In this document: in pieces, positions 34,582-47,400 of the stretch | Layout: every line of letters starts with the position of its first letter | How positions within the stretch are numbered: position 1 is the first letter of the stretch | NCBI GenBank assembly: GCA_037176845.1 | Contig: JAYKXP010000022.1 | Span: 62,001 to 126,000 of the forward strand | Length of the DNA stretch: 64,000 nt | Direction: 5' to 3' | Source of the DNA: Paramarasmius palmivorus | Taxonomy: Eukaryota > Basidiomycota > Agaricomycetes > Agaricales > Marasmiaceae | Position numbers and translations under genes: made by a program | The notes under the pieces: model-generated | The model's database searches: none | Seen by the model: only the letters and a program-made list of their open reading frames with translations | Told to the model about the DNA's origin: nothing

Positions 34582-36450
34582 ATGGCACTGCGTCTCATTT
34601 CGGTCCTTCTCGGTGCACTTTCGTGCATTCAAGTCTGCAACAGCGGACCTGTAGAACCTAGGCAAAGTTCCTCTCAAATTACTCGCGTCAATCTTGCCTC
34701 GGACACGGGTAATTCCGTGCACCGTGCTTCAGGTGAAATCTCTCCTGTTTGTGAGCTGCTAGGCTTGATTCTTAAAGTACATCCAGGTATACTCTATGGT
34801 GTCCCGGATAACGGTGGTCAGATTCCAGGCTCCTTCTATACCGGTGAGGAATCCGTTCATTTGTACACGATACGACTTCGAGCTACGAACCTCAGACATG
34901 GGGTTCAATTACCTCAGTGCCGGAGGCGCGCAACACCCTTCAGGTGGAGGGTGGGTCAAGGGTGGATATACGGTATGCACAGGCCCTATTTTGGTGCAGC
35001 TGTCAGGGACTAATGACAGATTCATGTCACTAGGCGCGGTTCCAGTCATCGTTAGCCAATTACCGAACAGTCAAACAGTATGGCGGGGGCTTTATTCTGA
35101 AGATGAGCGACCTCTGGGGCGCAGATGGTCAATCGATCTCTCAATGGCCTGGCGACAATGGCGACTGGTCCGAATACGACCGCTTTTTGACCCAGCTCGT
35201 GTCCGACCTCAAAGCCAATAGCATGACTGATCTCAGGCTCTTGATATGGAATGAACCTGATTTGAGTATCTTCTGGGCTAAAAGTATGTCACAACACATC
35301 GTACATGCCAAATTGCTTAATGATTATAGGTCAAGACCAGTATGAAAATACGTGGAGCCATGCGGTACGATTCTTGAGGTGGGTATGTTGTCAATGGAAC
35401 CATGGAACAAGGCTTAATCATCGTTAGGTCGAACTTGCCTGGCGTTTCCATAGCAGGCCCTTCGTTCGCCTACCGGCCTGCGACGTCAAACACTTGGTAA
35501 TGTCTCGAGTTTGATATGCAAAAGAGATGTCGCACTTAAAAGTGGTTCACAGGTGGACCCGTTTCCTACAGAAGGTCAAAAACGACAATACTGCACCTGA
35601 CGTCTACACATGGCATCTCGAAGGGGATGTAAGTCACTCACGCTTATTGTTCTGTTCTTGTCTTAGAACACCATGCAGTCAAATGATGCCTCAAACGACT
35701 TGCAAACCAGTCACGACAATATGGTCAACATGTTGAATTCTTATGGCTTGCATGTTGGCGAATTTGGTCAGTACTTCGACGTCCGTTGAATGGTCCACAG
35801 GCTCAGCAGATCAAACAGTTATCGACGAATATGCCAATCAAGATGAGCAACAGCCCAGCGGTGCCGCTTGGTGGATCGCCAACTTTGAGCGTTGGAACAT
35901 GTACGGCTTGAGAGGCAATTGGGTTGGGGGTACACAGCTGCATGATTTCTTTGCTTCCTTGCTCGGCAAACCGGATCTCAACACCTGGAGCGCTACGGGA
36001 TACTATGGAAATGGAGGTGCGACACTTTTACTGCGCGTTTCAGAACAAACCAGGGCAACATAGCATACTGACAACCTTCTAGAGTATCAGGTTTACAAGT
36101 ACTATGCCTCCACTATGAAAGGTCATCGTGTGGCCACCACCAGAAGTACAGACAAGAAAATGGATTCGTATGCGGTTGTAGACACAAACCGAGTCCGTAT
36201 CTTGGTCGGGGGTAGGCGTGTTACCGGAACCTACCAACTTACAATCGACAACCTCTCCGCCATCGGACTACCTACTTCCGGATCTATGTCTGTCCATACA
36301 CTGCAGTTCGACTGGGCCGGACGTTATGGGCGAGTAGACGGACCTAAGGATCTGGGATATGTCTCGCACTCATATTCCGGCAATTCGTTATCTTTTCCTA
36401 TTTACCAGACATCGACTACCACCACATGGGCGTTCGAGTTTGATTATTAG
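34582..36450 (+). CDS. Secreted glycoside hydrolase, family 39-like
   Basis: Ten exons: 34582-34732, 34787-34843, 34896-34972, 35034-35283, 35330-35378, 35428-35496, 35553-35628, 35679-35766, 35810-36016, 36083-36450; phases close to 463 residues. A signal peptide (MALRLISVLLGALSCIQVCNS) is followed by the fungal GH39 pattern: HRASGILYGVPD, YTDMGFNYLSAGGAQ, ILKMSDLWGADG, the acid/base block LLIWNEPDL, the putative nucleophile block IDEYANQ, SGAAWWIANFER and YYGNGEYQVYKYY. A C-terminal beta-rich domain ends WAFEFDY. GH39 members include beta-xylosidases and related retaining enzymes; the exact substrate of this fungal branch is unsettled. The gene is convergent with a GH3 beta-xylosidase-like gene 114 bp away, which suggests joint use on plant-wall or other xylose-containing glycans. 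Confidence 0.88.
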
Positions 36451-36465
36451 GCCCGTTGGTGGGCC
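36450..36465 (+). repeat. Short inverted repeat at the GH39 stop codon
   Basis: GGCCC, a 6-base loop, then GGGCC. It begins at the last base of the TAG and lies between the convergent GH39 and GH3 genes. It could form a small hairpin; its role is unknown. Confidence 0.35.
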
Positions 36466-36564
36466 ACTTATGGTTGTTTTTAGTCTTGTATGAATATACT
36501 ATGCACCATGTATACACGAGTAGGAGCGAAAACGAAAACTCTAGACACGAGGTATAGTACAGGT

Positions 36565-39018
36565 TCATGGTTGCGGCCACTCGATGAGTATCGCCTCGTC
36601 TCCTGTTAACGCAATAGTCTTCGTTATCTCCTGCGCACCAATATCCAGAAGCAACTCATACTCTCCAGGATACAGTACCCTATTTCCGCTCTCGTCGGTC
36701 CTCGCGATGGCACCTAGGGTGATCTTCAATCCAGCTACACCACTCGATCCGGGCTGAATGTCTTTAACCCTTTGATATGATATGAGTTCCTTGTTTGGTG
36801 CTGGTGAGGGACCTGCAGTGGTACGAGAGAAGAGAAGGGCGACATAATCGGATGCCACTGTCCCCGAGTTCGTCACCGTAATATTCAAAGTGTCAAGGAT
36901 ACCTAGATCGGTGTGCGCCACGTCGGAGCTGTTAGCAGACGAGACTAACTCCTGAATGTTGTAGGATTCGCCTAAAGAGGCCCATTCGGCATGGAAGGTT
37001 GTGTAATGGAGACCAAAGCCAAACTCGAATACTGGAGTTCCCGTGTACCACTTGTACGTGCGCCCGGGTTTGAGAGACTGGAGCGTAGACTCATATCGGT
37101 CATGGGCACTTCTTCAACATACGATGCAGGATATTGAGTGATGGGAAGTCGTCCTGCTGGTGCCTGTTTCCCAGTGATGATATCGACTAAGGCAGTTCCT
37201 CCACTCTGTCCTGGATAACCTCCCCATATGAGAGCGTTGATCTAGGGTCATTTCAGATATAAAAGTTTTGGAATGATGTAGAGGGACTCACACTGTCGTC
37301 GTCTCGAAGAGAGGAACTATCGACCTGTCCACCACCCATCTGCAGAACAACCAAAGGTTTTCCCAATATCTTCAGTTCCTGTACAAGGTCCAGCTGGTTT
37401 CCAGGCCAGGTTATTTCAGTCCTATCATGGCCCTCTGATTCTATGGTGGTGTCGATGCCCCCAGCGAAGAATATAACATCTGCGTTACTCGCCGCCGCGA
37501 TAGCAGCATCAAACCCTGAAGCATTCGTCGAGTTGATGTCGGTCCCGTTAGCGAATGCGACATCGAAACCAGCATCGCGGAAAGCTTGCTGAGGGCTAAC
37601 AATGAATGGAGCAGGACCATTGTAGTTGGATTGCATCTGTCTCGTTGCGTTGGAAAAAGGTCCAACTACCGCAACTCGCTCCACAGAAGAACCGAGCGGA
37701 AGAATACCATCGTTCTTGAGAAGAACAATGCTTTCCACCGCCGCTCGGTGAGCTAGTTGTTGTGCAGCTTCCGTGTTCACGTCATCCCAACCCAAGCTAC
37801 GGTATGGAACCTGATCTGCTGCGTCGAAGTAACCCAGACTATATGGAGGTTAAAGAGCTACCACTCCTGCATTGAAGTATTGCTTACCGAATAAGAGAAT
37901 TGTAGTGTCGGGTCATTGAAGTGCGAAGCTGATCCTCGGTAATAAGAGACTGGTTCAACGCTTCTCCGAGATGCTGCGAATACGTAGCAGGGATACGGGC
38001 GCAATCAATGTCGGTCCCAGCATTTAGTGCAACAGCTGCCGCATTCGGCAAGTCATCTGTGAACTTGTGAGCTGAGGAGATATTTCCAACAGCACCACAG
38101 TCAGCAGTAATCCATTGCTCTTCTCCAAGCCCCCACAAGTTCCTTGCCAGATCTTGCAAAATATATCGATTGGCGCATGAGGGAACGCCATTGACTGCAT
38201 TGTAGCTGCACATGATAGACGCGACTTTGGCGTCTCGAATGCAGCTTTGGAAGGGCGGAGAATAGTACTCGGCCAGGTCCTGAAGGGTGACTTGAGCATC
38301 GAACGAAAACCGCGAGACTCCCTCCCAGTTCTCCAGGTCGTAAGCAGCCCAATGTTTACAGTCTGCAGCTAACTTGAGGTATGGCGTTGGACTGATACCA
38401 CCTTGGAGACCGATGATGAGCTGATAAACGTATTGAGAGATATGGAATGGATCTTCTCCCGGTGTCTCTTGCCCACGACCCCATCGAGGATCTTTGAAAG
38501 GGTTGATATTGGGAGTGAAGAAATCCAGCCCAGCGCGCTCTGCGTTATTGAATGCTCGAGCTTCAGTGCTGATTATAGTGGCCATCTCTAAAATGAGCTC
38601 GTCATCAAATGCAGCACCCAGCGATATCGGTGCCGGGAAGGATGTCGCAAAACTGAAGTTTTGTCCAAGAGGAGCAAATGAGGTACCTGGACTAATGGCT
38701 ACGCCATGCTGAAGCAAGATTCAATAACACCTTCCACGAATATCGGCAAGGGAGACCTACCAGTGCTTCGCTCCACCAATTATAAGCAGGAAGTCCAAGA
38801 CGCGGAACACCCGGAGTCGAAGAGTCCATATTCTGAATCAACTCTGGGATAGTGAACTCTGCGACCAAGGCTCTGGCGCGATCGATGGAAGGTGCACTAA
38901 TATTGCATACTAGATTGTCTGCTAGAGGCCCGGTGGTACAATCTGGGAAAGCACCTTTTGAGAGGGAAGGGGTTATACTGATAATTAAGAGGTGGAGATA
39001 GATATTAGCTCGAGTCAT
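36565..39018 (-). CDS. GH3 beta-xylosidase-like enzyme with an apparent -1 frameshift
   Basis: Exons 38761-39018, 37888-38708, 37292-37838 and 36565-37241. A signal peptide (MTRANIYLHLLIISITPSLSKG) precedes a GH3 domain with WWSEALHGVA, DPRWGRGQETPGEDP, KHWAAYDLENW, MCSYNAVNGVPSC and the nucleophile block ADCGAV (D289), matching fungal beta-xylosidases. The GH3 C-terminal domain and fibronectin-III-like end (ITVTNSGTVASDYVALLF) follow. All introns close, but inside the last exon the frame breaks. VPMTDMSLR is read in one frame and GRTYKWYTGTPVFEFGFGLHYTTF in another, only about ten codons later, with no room for an intron. One base appears to be missing in the CCCGGG run near 37063-37068. With one extra base the length would be about 767 residues. 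Either the gene is newly disabled or the assembly has an error. Confidence 0.85.
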
Positions 39019-42000
39019 TATGTTGAAATGTTGACCCGTACGCACCACCACGATTCATACCAACACTCCTTTTAAGCCCATGATCACTGGCACTGGCTAC
39101 CACCCTCCAAACTTGCGTTGTGTGTCATCCCGCGCTTCTTTGATTGCTCTCAAAATAAAAATCGATTCTGAGAGGTTCATCAGTGGTCAGTGGGCACGTT
39201 CGGGAGAGTATTGTTGGCTATATGATCACCTGCAGACAATAACTCCACCAGAAACGAGAACATCTCTATTATAGAAGCTTGATGGATGCTCGCAATGTTG
39301 TGTGGCAATGATCACGACGTCGTCGAAGGTAGAGGTGAGTGAGAGAATTCTGACTTTTTGAAAACATCAGAGCTGAGCACTTGACTCCTCACCGAGGAAC
39401 ACGTACAAGAAGCATCCCGCATCAACTTATTTGCAGTCGTTACATCTTCAGGGACCATGGAGTGGCCTATGGGCTCAACACAACAGCGAAACTGTTACGT
39501 TGAAACGGGCCGTTCGGTCCACCTTTCTTTTGTGCCTTTATCAAGAAATATTGCTGACCAGATTTGTGAGGAAGAGGCGCAAACCTGATAGTACACTGAT
39601 AGGAAGAGCCTGTAGGGGCAACAGGTGGTGGGAAGAGCAAAGGGCCAACTCCGATTCACACGCGTAGCACCATCATGTTCAAGCGTTCATTGACATTAAG
39701 TACTAGGTGTAACAAGCAGAACACGGCAAGGTGTAGGGAAAACACTCCAGTTCTAGCCTGCCCTGACCTAGACCCAGACCCTTTGGAAGAGGAGCACGAA
39801 GAGGAGAGAATTATGATACATATTGAAGTCCGAACGTCGCAGCTGACATAAATTAACATGGAATACCAAGAAATCGAAGGCCCTAAGTATTCGGTCCCCT
39901 CAAGGATTAAAGTAGCATGAGAATGGCGAAATGGCAAGCTCACATGTTCATGCGGCCGCCCTGATGCTGCTAGCAGGCAAACGGGAAGGAGATATGCTGG
40001 CGGATCAAATGATTAGTTTGTCAAGGAAAGGTGAATGAGCGCTCGAGTCTCATATTGGTATCTTCCTGTAGTTTCCAAATCACAGGCTTATGTTGGCGAG
40101 ACGAAGTAAAAATCCTTCAATCAGCGCTCTCTTGAAGAACACCAGTGCTATGAACAGCTTGCAGAGTCCGTATTAGCTTCGTTTCGGTTCAGCACACTAA
40201 AAGTGAAACGTACGAATAGCACGAACAAGAGCAACAAGATGTCCTTCTTCCTTTCTCTCTTGTCAAGAGCTTTGTGGTCCACGTCAAGTTCAGTTTCCTG
40301 ACGACTATTATGAGTTTTGATTGGTAGCAGAACGCAAGGAAGCGACGTAACTCACGAGGATGAGCCTTGCCAAGTGATTGCCTTCGAGATAATGTGGGCT
40401 CTGCGAACGATATCAGAGTATGAACGGAGAGACTTCAATGTTGAACCCACGGAGAATCCGGGATCTGCATCTTCAAGTTGATGTATTGGTCGAGGGTAAG
40501 GATGGGGACGGCTTTCCCGAAGAGCGTACGAAGTTGGTACTCGCAGTGACGGCTTGTTGACGGGCATGTTCGAAAGACCCATCGAGTAGTGCAAAGGAAT
40601 GCTAGAGCACCAGTGTCGCAACGAAATGGGTTGGTTATGGAATCCCGCCGAATTGAGAATGTCACATCACGGTATCTGAGTTTCCAAAACTAGACCTTCA
40701 CATGGACTCCGAAAAGTCCACATCTACATCCCAAGCCGACCATGTACAAGGACTGAGCGTTGAGCTCTGTGCATGCATCGAGCTGCAGCGAAGTTGTAGT
40801 ACCATTCAATGGTGTTCCAATCTTGAACAAATAATGAATCTGACAGGTCAACAGGCTGTCAGTATTCATTAATCATCACGAGAAAACCTACAACCAACAT
40901 CGCAACCCCACAAAAAACCAAATAGTTCCATGAAACTGCAGGAGCTGCACAGGAGGCCGACATAGAGCCGCAGACAGCATCAGAACGTCAAGACCTTCTA
41001 CGTTGCACCTATCGTCGAGTGTCAGGCCTTCTATTGTCGATAAACATCCGCGACAGAGGACCTACACCAGTCATTCCATTCTGGCATCGATTTTCCCATA
41101 CAGGCAGTAAAGAAACGCGTATACATCACATAGCGGGAATCTGGGAGTGGACTCAGCGTGAATCAGGAAGACCTTTCCTGGTACGTACCCATGAATCCGA
41201 ATGATACGCTGTCGTATGCTCATTCTATGACCCCCTCGCCTTCAGCTTATAACGGAACCTCTGTGTGTTCACATGCACACACTCTGAACTCTGAAAGCGA
41301 ACCCAATCAACCTTCCAGTGTCCCACATCTTACGCTACTCCTGTAGCCATGTCGAGCGCTAATCTTCTATTAGCACGTATGGTCACAGAAAGGCGGAAGA
41401 TGACTCACTGAGTCACTCTGAGTCTGAGCTCGCTCTTGAAAGAGTAGGTTACGAGCTGTCCGCCATCTTTTACAGCCCACTACAGCAACTCATGGACGTT
41501 ATCGTGCAGCAGTATATGTGTGATAAAGCTCCAGCACCATCAGGTGTCAAGTGTCAAGACTCTAGCCATCTTCAAGATGTATGGGGATAGGGAAGCCTCT
41601 CTGGTGATCAGAGACAGCAATATATGGTTTCGTCAATAATTTGTTGGGAAGTAAATACGACATCCACATACATGCCTTGGTTGTGGATTCTGCCACAAAT
41701 GTCGTTTCCAACGGAACGCGGCGGCTGGGAACCCTCGCCTGAAGAATGCTCTAATGGAGCAAAAATGGCCGATGCACCAGGCGAAAACTTCATGCAGAAT
41801 TCTGCTATCGCATTGATATTGGCGACCTGCGTGACAAGAGATTGAGTGCTAGGATTCCTCATGGCATCTGGTTTTTGCTCCTTTGGTGTTTATACAGCGA
41901 CCTGTTTTCTAGCGACGGCAGGTGCTAGACATTTGGAATGGTGTCGACAAGGCAGGGAATTTTCGTGGTGTTGTGGTTTTTTCGAATAAATTCCATGATG

Positions 42001-43130
42001 TTGCATAAAACCATGATTTGGAATAAGATCCGCTAGAGAGTTGGGAGACCCAGGAATTCGTCGCGATGAAGGCGAGCTGGTCGAGATGGTGGTAGGCAAT
42101 AATAAGGTGTTGTACGAGCCACGCCAGGCTGAGGCTAGGCTGAGGCCACGCCGCGACCAAAGTTGTTCTCTCACTCTAAGTCTCCTCAATCCCCAGGCTT
42201 CATACTCATGCATTGCATTTCGATATTCTTTCGACGGCGGAATTATGCTCAAGCTCGAGAACCATCCCATTCAACTGCCATGGCATTTGGGGCCACAACG
42301 GAGTCACGGTATTCACTGGCGTTGGTTGGTTCATCCGCAGGTACGTCGCACATTATTTTCACACTTGCGGACTCAATAAACGGACTCGGAATAGGTTTAG
42401 AAATACTCTGGCATGTGTTACGGGACTTTTATACCTCTGGCGGGAAAGCGAAGACAAAAATCTCAAGCTCTACACCGACTCGTGTCTAGGACGCTATTTC
42501 CCGTTGTCTTACATCGCTCTTGTGAGAGGTTGAAATCGTAGCTGAAATGCGACGAGCATGATATACTGGACCAGCCATGCAACTCACCATCCTGGAGCTC
42601 ATAATGATAGCTGGTCGATCTCGTCAATCGCGCAAATGTGGTCGGACTCGGGTCGAGCTCCCAGCTTTACTTCCCCGAGAACCGCCAGAAGAAGGCTTGC
42701 AATGCCAACTAATCAACGCTTATTGTGCAAGAAGATACCGCATGCTCCATATACTTGGTGGTATACGCTTTACTATGATCTGGGTGCTTGCCAGCCCTTG
42801 TATCTAAAAAGCGTTTTCAATCTTCCTTGAACGATCACTGTCAATCAATCATCAATATATCAATACTGCTTTGAATTCTCCGCAGACACGGCGTCAGATA
42901 CGTTGAACGAGATTGCTCGTCTCCTCGGTCACTAAAGTCACGCCCGAGGCTTGCCCGAACCTTGCCCGACCTAGCTCTCTAAGGAAACACCGGCAACTAA
43001 AACAGCCAATGACCCGGCGCTTTGCAACGTAGGTACTCCGCTCTATCTCTGCAAGGTATAAAAGAACTCACTGGAAAAGAAACCAGTTCATCATATCAGA
43101 ACCTCTCACATTCGACTCGCCTTTTAAACG
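39019..43130. other. 4.1-kb gene-poor region
   Basis: Many short frames on both strands, none with splice support or motifs. The longest, 126 codons at 41890-42270 (minus), overlaps open plus-strand frames (42041-42533) and looks random. A short GGCTGAGGCTAGGCTGAGGC tandem lies near 42128-42147. I see no transposase, reverse transcriptase or terminal repeats. Confidence 0.45.
43057..43063 (+). promoter_or_regulatory. TATA box of the tautomerase gene
   Basis: TATAAAA lies 68 bp before the ATG at 43131, a fitting position for a core promoter with a leader of roughly 40 nt. Confidence 0.55.
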
Positions 43131-43651
43131 ATGCCATTCCACCGTTGGTATATTCCTCGTGGCCTTTACAGTCACGAAGAAAAACAAGCTCTTGCTGAAG
43201 CCATCACGGATCTGTACAATGCTCTTCCCAAGTTCTACGTCGTCATCAACTTCATCGACATCGAAGATGGAGATTTCTATGTTGGCGGAGAGTGCAGAAA
43301 GAACTTCGTCAGGATTTGCGTAGATCATCTCGCGTATCATCACCAAGAGTATGCGGTTCATATCTCTCGTTCGTGCTGCGAATACTGATTTGATGTGCAG
43401 GGAAGCGGAGAAACGCGCTTGGTTGGATCGATACGAAAATAGCATTGCTCCATGGACGAAAGGCAAGGGCATAGATTGGGAGATACAGATCAGCAATGAA
43501 GATGTGAGTTTATTCTTTATCTTCGCCTTCATGCCTACTAACCATCTCATCATAGCCCGTGTTCTGGAACATGAACGGACTTCGCCCTCCATTGTTGGGT
43601 TCTGAGGCTATGAAACTTTGGTTCAAACACAATAAACCCGTTCCGTACTAG
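43131..43651 (+). CDS. Tautomerase-superfamily protein (cis-3-chloroacrylic acid dehalogenase-like)
   Basis: Exons 43131-43348, 43401-43503 and 43556-43651 give 138 residues, the usual length for this fungal family. The N-terminus MPFHRWYIPRGLYSHEEKQALAEAIT exposes the catalytic Pro after Met removal, as in 4-oxalocrotonate tautomerase and cis-CaaD relatives. The family blocks YNALPKFYVVINFIDI, GKGIDWEIQISNED and VFWNMNGLRPPLLGSEAMKLWFKHNKPVPY match the fungal Tautomerase_3 group. A role in detoxifying or metabolising enol or halogenated acids is plausible from the family but unproven. It is preceded by a good TATA box and lies alone between gene-poor DNA and the Ste12-like gene. Confidence 0.9.
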
Positions 43652-44403
43652 TGCGCGCCCGTAGATTCAGCCGCGTTCCTGTTGCTTGAGATCCCCGACG
43701 TTCCCGATGTTCATCCAGAAGCTTTACAATAACAGTTAATTGCTTGTGTGTGTAGGGAATAATATACGCTATGTACTATGTACATTAAGTACGATTGATA
43801 AGTAACACGGAACCACGAAAAATTAAAGAAACGGTATACGATGAGTTGGAGAAGGGTTGGATAGATAGATAGATAACTGTAACAACACAGATGGCTACAT
43901 TTCGTTTTTGTTGGGGATCAGCACCAAGAAACCTAAGATATAAAGAAACGAAGGGGGACGCAGAGCGCCAAACAGGTACAGCAAGCATTAACTGATCCGT
44001 GGGTATTAGGATAATGTGCAATATCAATAAAAAGTGAAGTGCAATAAATAGTCATTAATGAACGAATAGAAACTTCGTAAGCACCAAGATATCGTGAATA
44101 GCGTGTCCGTGGATGAGAATGTAGGATGGACGTCCGTCAAAGGAGAGGTATAACCATGCTATCGGCGGGGTATACGGAATGGGATTGACTTGCCGTTCAA
44201 GCCGCCACCCCGAAGTTTCGAGTACAGCAAAAACGTTCGACGTTTTGATGTTTCAGCAATTGAATACTGCTGTTTACCAGAGAGAGAGGAGTAGACAAGT
44301 ACGCAAAACGTTTCAACTAGAAAGTCAATGCGAAACAAATTAATTCGAAGGGATATAAGGAGAGTGCGGTTGGCATACCATCTTGTTTCCTTTCTTCCCT
44401 TCC
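43652..44403. other. Convergent 3' spacer, no gene seen
   Basis: Lies between the stops of the tautomerase (plus) and Ste12-like (minus) genes. It contains the GATA microsatellite and nothing else recognisable. Confidence 0.5.
43860..43876. repeat. GATA microsatellite, four units
   Basis: Four tandem GATA units in the 3' intergenic region between the tautomerase and Ste12-like genes. It could also offer GATA-factor sites, but its position near convergent 3' ends makes that unlikely. Confidence 0.6.
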
Positions 44404-47400
44404 TCACAGAGTACTGACATGTTGAGGATAGTACCCCCCTCCGTTCTCCATATTGAAAGCGTGTCCACGGCCGTGATAGGAAGAGGCAACATTATAGGCA
44501 GGATCATTCGTTGATGCGATAGTATGTGAGTGAGGGTGCTGCTGGTGTGCAGACTGCTGGGGGACATAACCAACGGGGCCGTTCATTGAAGGCAAGTCCA
44601 TCACATACGCAGCAGGACTGTCAGTCACCATGCCACTTGCAGCCCCAGGCACGCTACCCACTTGACCCATATAAGGCGTTGGGCTTTCAGTCCTGTAGAT
44701 GTCGCCGCCATATCCCGAGGCCATGGACGCAGACGACCCAGGTCGCATCATGTTGCTCGCTCTGCTGTCAGAGCGTGGAGGTAGGCCGATTCCCCTCTGC
44801 CCCGTTGCAGGGCTTGACTGCGCGCTGCCCATGACCGATCCATTGCCATGAGAGCTGCCACTGCGGGTAGGTCCACTGGCATAAGGATGATATCCCACAC
44901 CCACGTACTCTCCCGACCCAGGTGAATGTCTGCCCCTGGAAGGTGATCTGCTGGGATATGGACCAGAAGAGGTGAGAGGACGTCCATGCTGTCTATTTCC
45001 GTAAAGACTCGGAGTCATGCTTCGATGTCTTCGTTGAGGTCCACCATTAAGTGATGAACCAAGAAGAGCCGACTGTCCGTGAGGCGAAGCACTCATTCCA
45101 GAGTCCATCGACAGTGTGTGAATGGGCATTGCGGGTGAAGGCATAGCAGAGTGAATACCGGAATTGCTAGAATAGGAGGATGAAACAGAAGCTGAACCTC
45201 CGCTTTCTGAGCCTGAGCTGTACGGTACACCAGGAGGATAAAGTGATCCATGATCAAAGGCGACCTGGTGCGAAGGTGCACTGAGGCTTCCACTAGACGC
45301 GTTGTCATATATGGAAAGGTCAAAGACACCTGATTGTGGACGTGATGCAGGTCGTTGTGACTGAGACTCTGTGTACGACTGCGAAGTGTCGAATTGGGGT
45401 CGCTGCTGTGTGCCGAACGAAGGAACGGAAATATTACTGAACGCGGGGCTAGGAGTAGCGCGATGCCACTCTGGGTTTCCTTGAGTGGCTCCGGAATGAG
45501 GCACGTTTGCTGGATGATAGAAACCCTGTTCATAGCTAGAGTTTCGAGAAGGTGGCTGTCTTGCACCCGTCACAGGAACATCGAACGCAAAACGCTGACC
45601 CTAAAAAACATATAAGTCGTTAGTTGTGCTTCGTGATGGGCTGAGAAATATCCATACATCGTAATACCTCTCTTGATCATCTCCAACGTTCACGTCATGC
45701 TCAGCGCTACCATCCGTGTAACCTGCTGAAGTCGAGACCCTGACCAGCCCCTCTTCATCACCTTCGACCTCCACTATCTCCCCTTCCAATTCGACCTCGC
45801 ACATTTCTAACGACCGATCGGACGCCGCACTCGGGACAGAGGCACCCATTCCCATACCAGATGCCACCGCACTTCCAAACATATTCATGTTCGTTCCTAC
45901 GCCGCCGGTAGTACCAACCCCCGGCATCTCGACATCGCCATTCGCATCCTTTGCCTTGCTTGCAGAAGCAGCAGGCGATGCTCCTTCATCGTCATCCATA
46001 CCTTGATTGAGCCACTCGCTGACATTCATCATCTCGAATTCTCGCTCACCATTTGAATCAGCCTTCTTCCCCGCCTGTGCATTCCCATGCGTGGCTAAGT
46101 GCTTCTTTAGATGCTCCACGGTCTTGAACATTCGTTCGCACGTCATGAGCGGACATGCGTAGGCTTTGGACCTCCTATCAACTGAGCCTTCGTCCACAAC
46201 ATCAGTCTGGGCCCCGCTGGCGCTCGTGTGCATGTAACCATGGGCGCTCTGTGCTCTCGGGAGCTCCTCGGGTTTCCCTGCATCGACACCGGATCCCGCA
46301 AATTTCCCTTCGTACCAAACTCCCACAGTCGCCGGGTCAACAGCACCCGGAGGCACATAACCGTACGAAGCAGGCGTTGAGCCTGCATAACTGTGTCTCT
46401 TGCTCTTGTTATCAACTGGGTAACCGGGCTGTTGAGAAAGAGAGGAGGGATGTCGCGAAGGTACTGGTAGCTCACCGCGAGCTTGAGCCAAGAACATATC
46501 TGCGGCGGAAATTGGTTCTTGTTTGACGTTATTGGGATATGAAGAGGGTTCGCCGTCGTAGGAATAGTGGAGACTGCCATCGTAAGGATATCGCTCGGAG
46601 CTCATTGAGGAGGCATCCCGAGGACCGACGTCTCTTCGGTCACCGAATCGTCCTCTATGCTCCGAATATTCAGAGCCGAAAGGGGGTGCTGAAGAAGGTA
46701 ACTGAGGCATGGCGATTCCCATGTTCATCGGAACTCCCAAATGGTCGTTTGACGTGTAGGCACCGCCGTCATATCCATTGACATGATCACCGACGGCAAG
46801 CGGACTGGGCCTAGTGGTCTTTTTCCGCCTCTGCTTGTACGTGGGACTGCCTTCAAAGAGTGATAACATGTTGAAAAACGGTTGATCAGCCTTGCCCTTT
46901 GCTTTTGACCGTATGGTACTTTGGTTGCCTTCAGCATCGGAGATTCCGCTGCTGTCGGCACTGTCATCTTCTGCGCCAGAATTTCCTCCGCGACTACCGT
47001 GCATTGCTGAGGAACCGATGCCAGTAGGGTCTTCCAAGCCCCTGAGAGCTCGCTCGAGATCACCTTCGCCCTCTTTTCCACCAGCGGCGCGGACGAATTG
47101 ATCGTAAAGGCTGCGTTTGAACGTGCCGTCATAAACGAAGGAGGCGGCAGGTTCACCGACAACAACGGTTGTCGCTTCAAGACCCATTCTAATAACATGT
47201 TAGATGTCTTTCGAAAACGTGAATTCAGGACCGACTTACTTTTCTCGCTTGAGATCTCGCTCTAAGGCATCAAGGAATAAACGATCGTGTGGTACTGAAA
47301 ACCAGTAGAAGACTTTCTGCTTCTTTTGCGTTCGGATGCACTGGTACTTGAAAAGGAGGTCCAGGAATTGAGACTGGGAACCAGGGTGAGACGATGAACG

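Noticed and set aside
39019..43130. Search for transposon domains or terminal repeats in the gene-poor stretches
   Set aside because: No transposase, reverse transcriptase or integrase motif and no terminal repeats could be seen by eye; a repeat-library search would be decisive.
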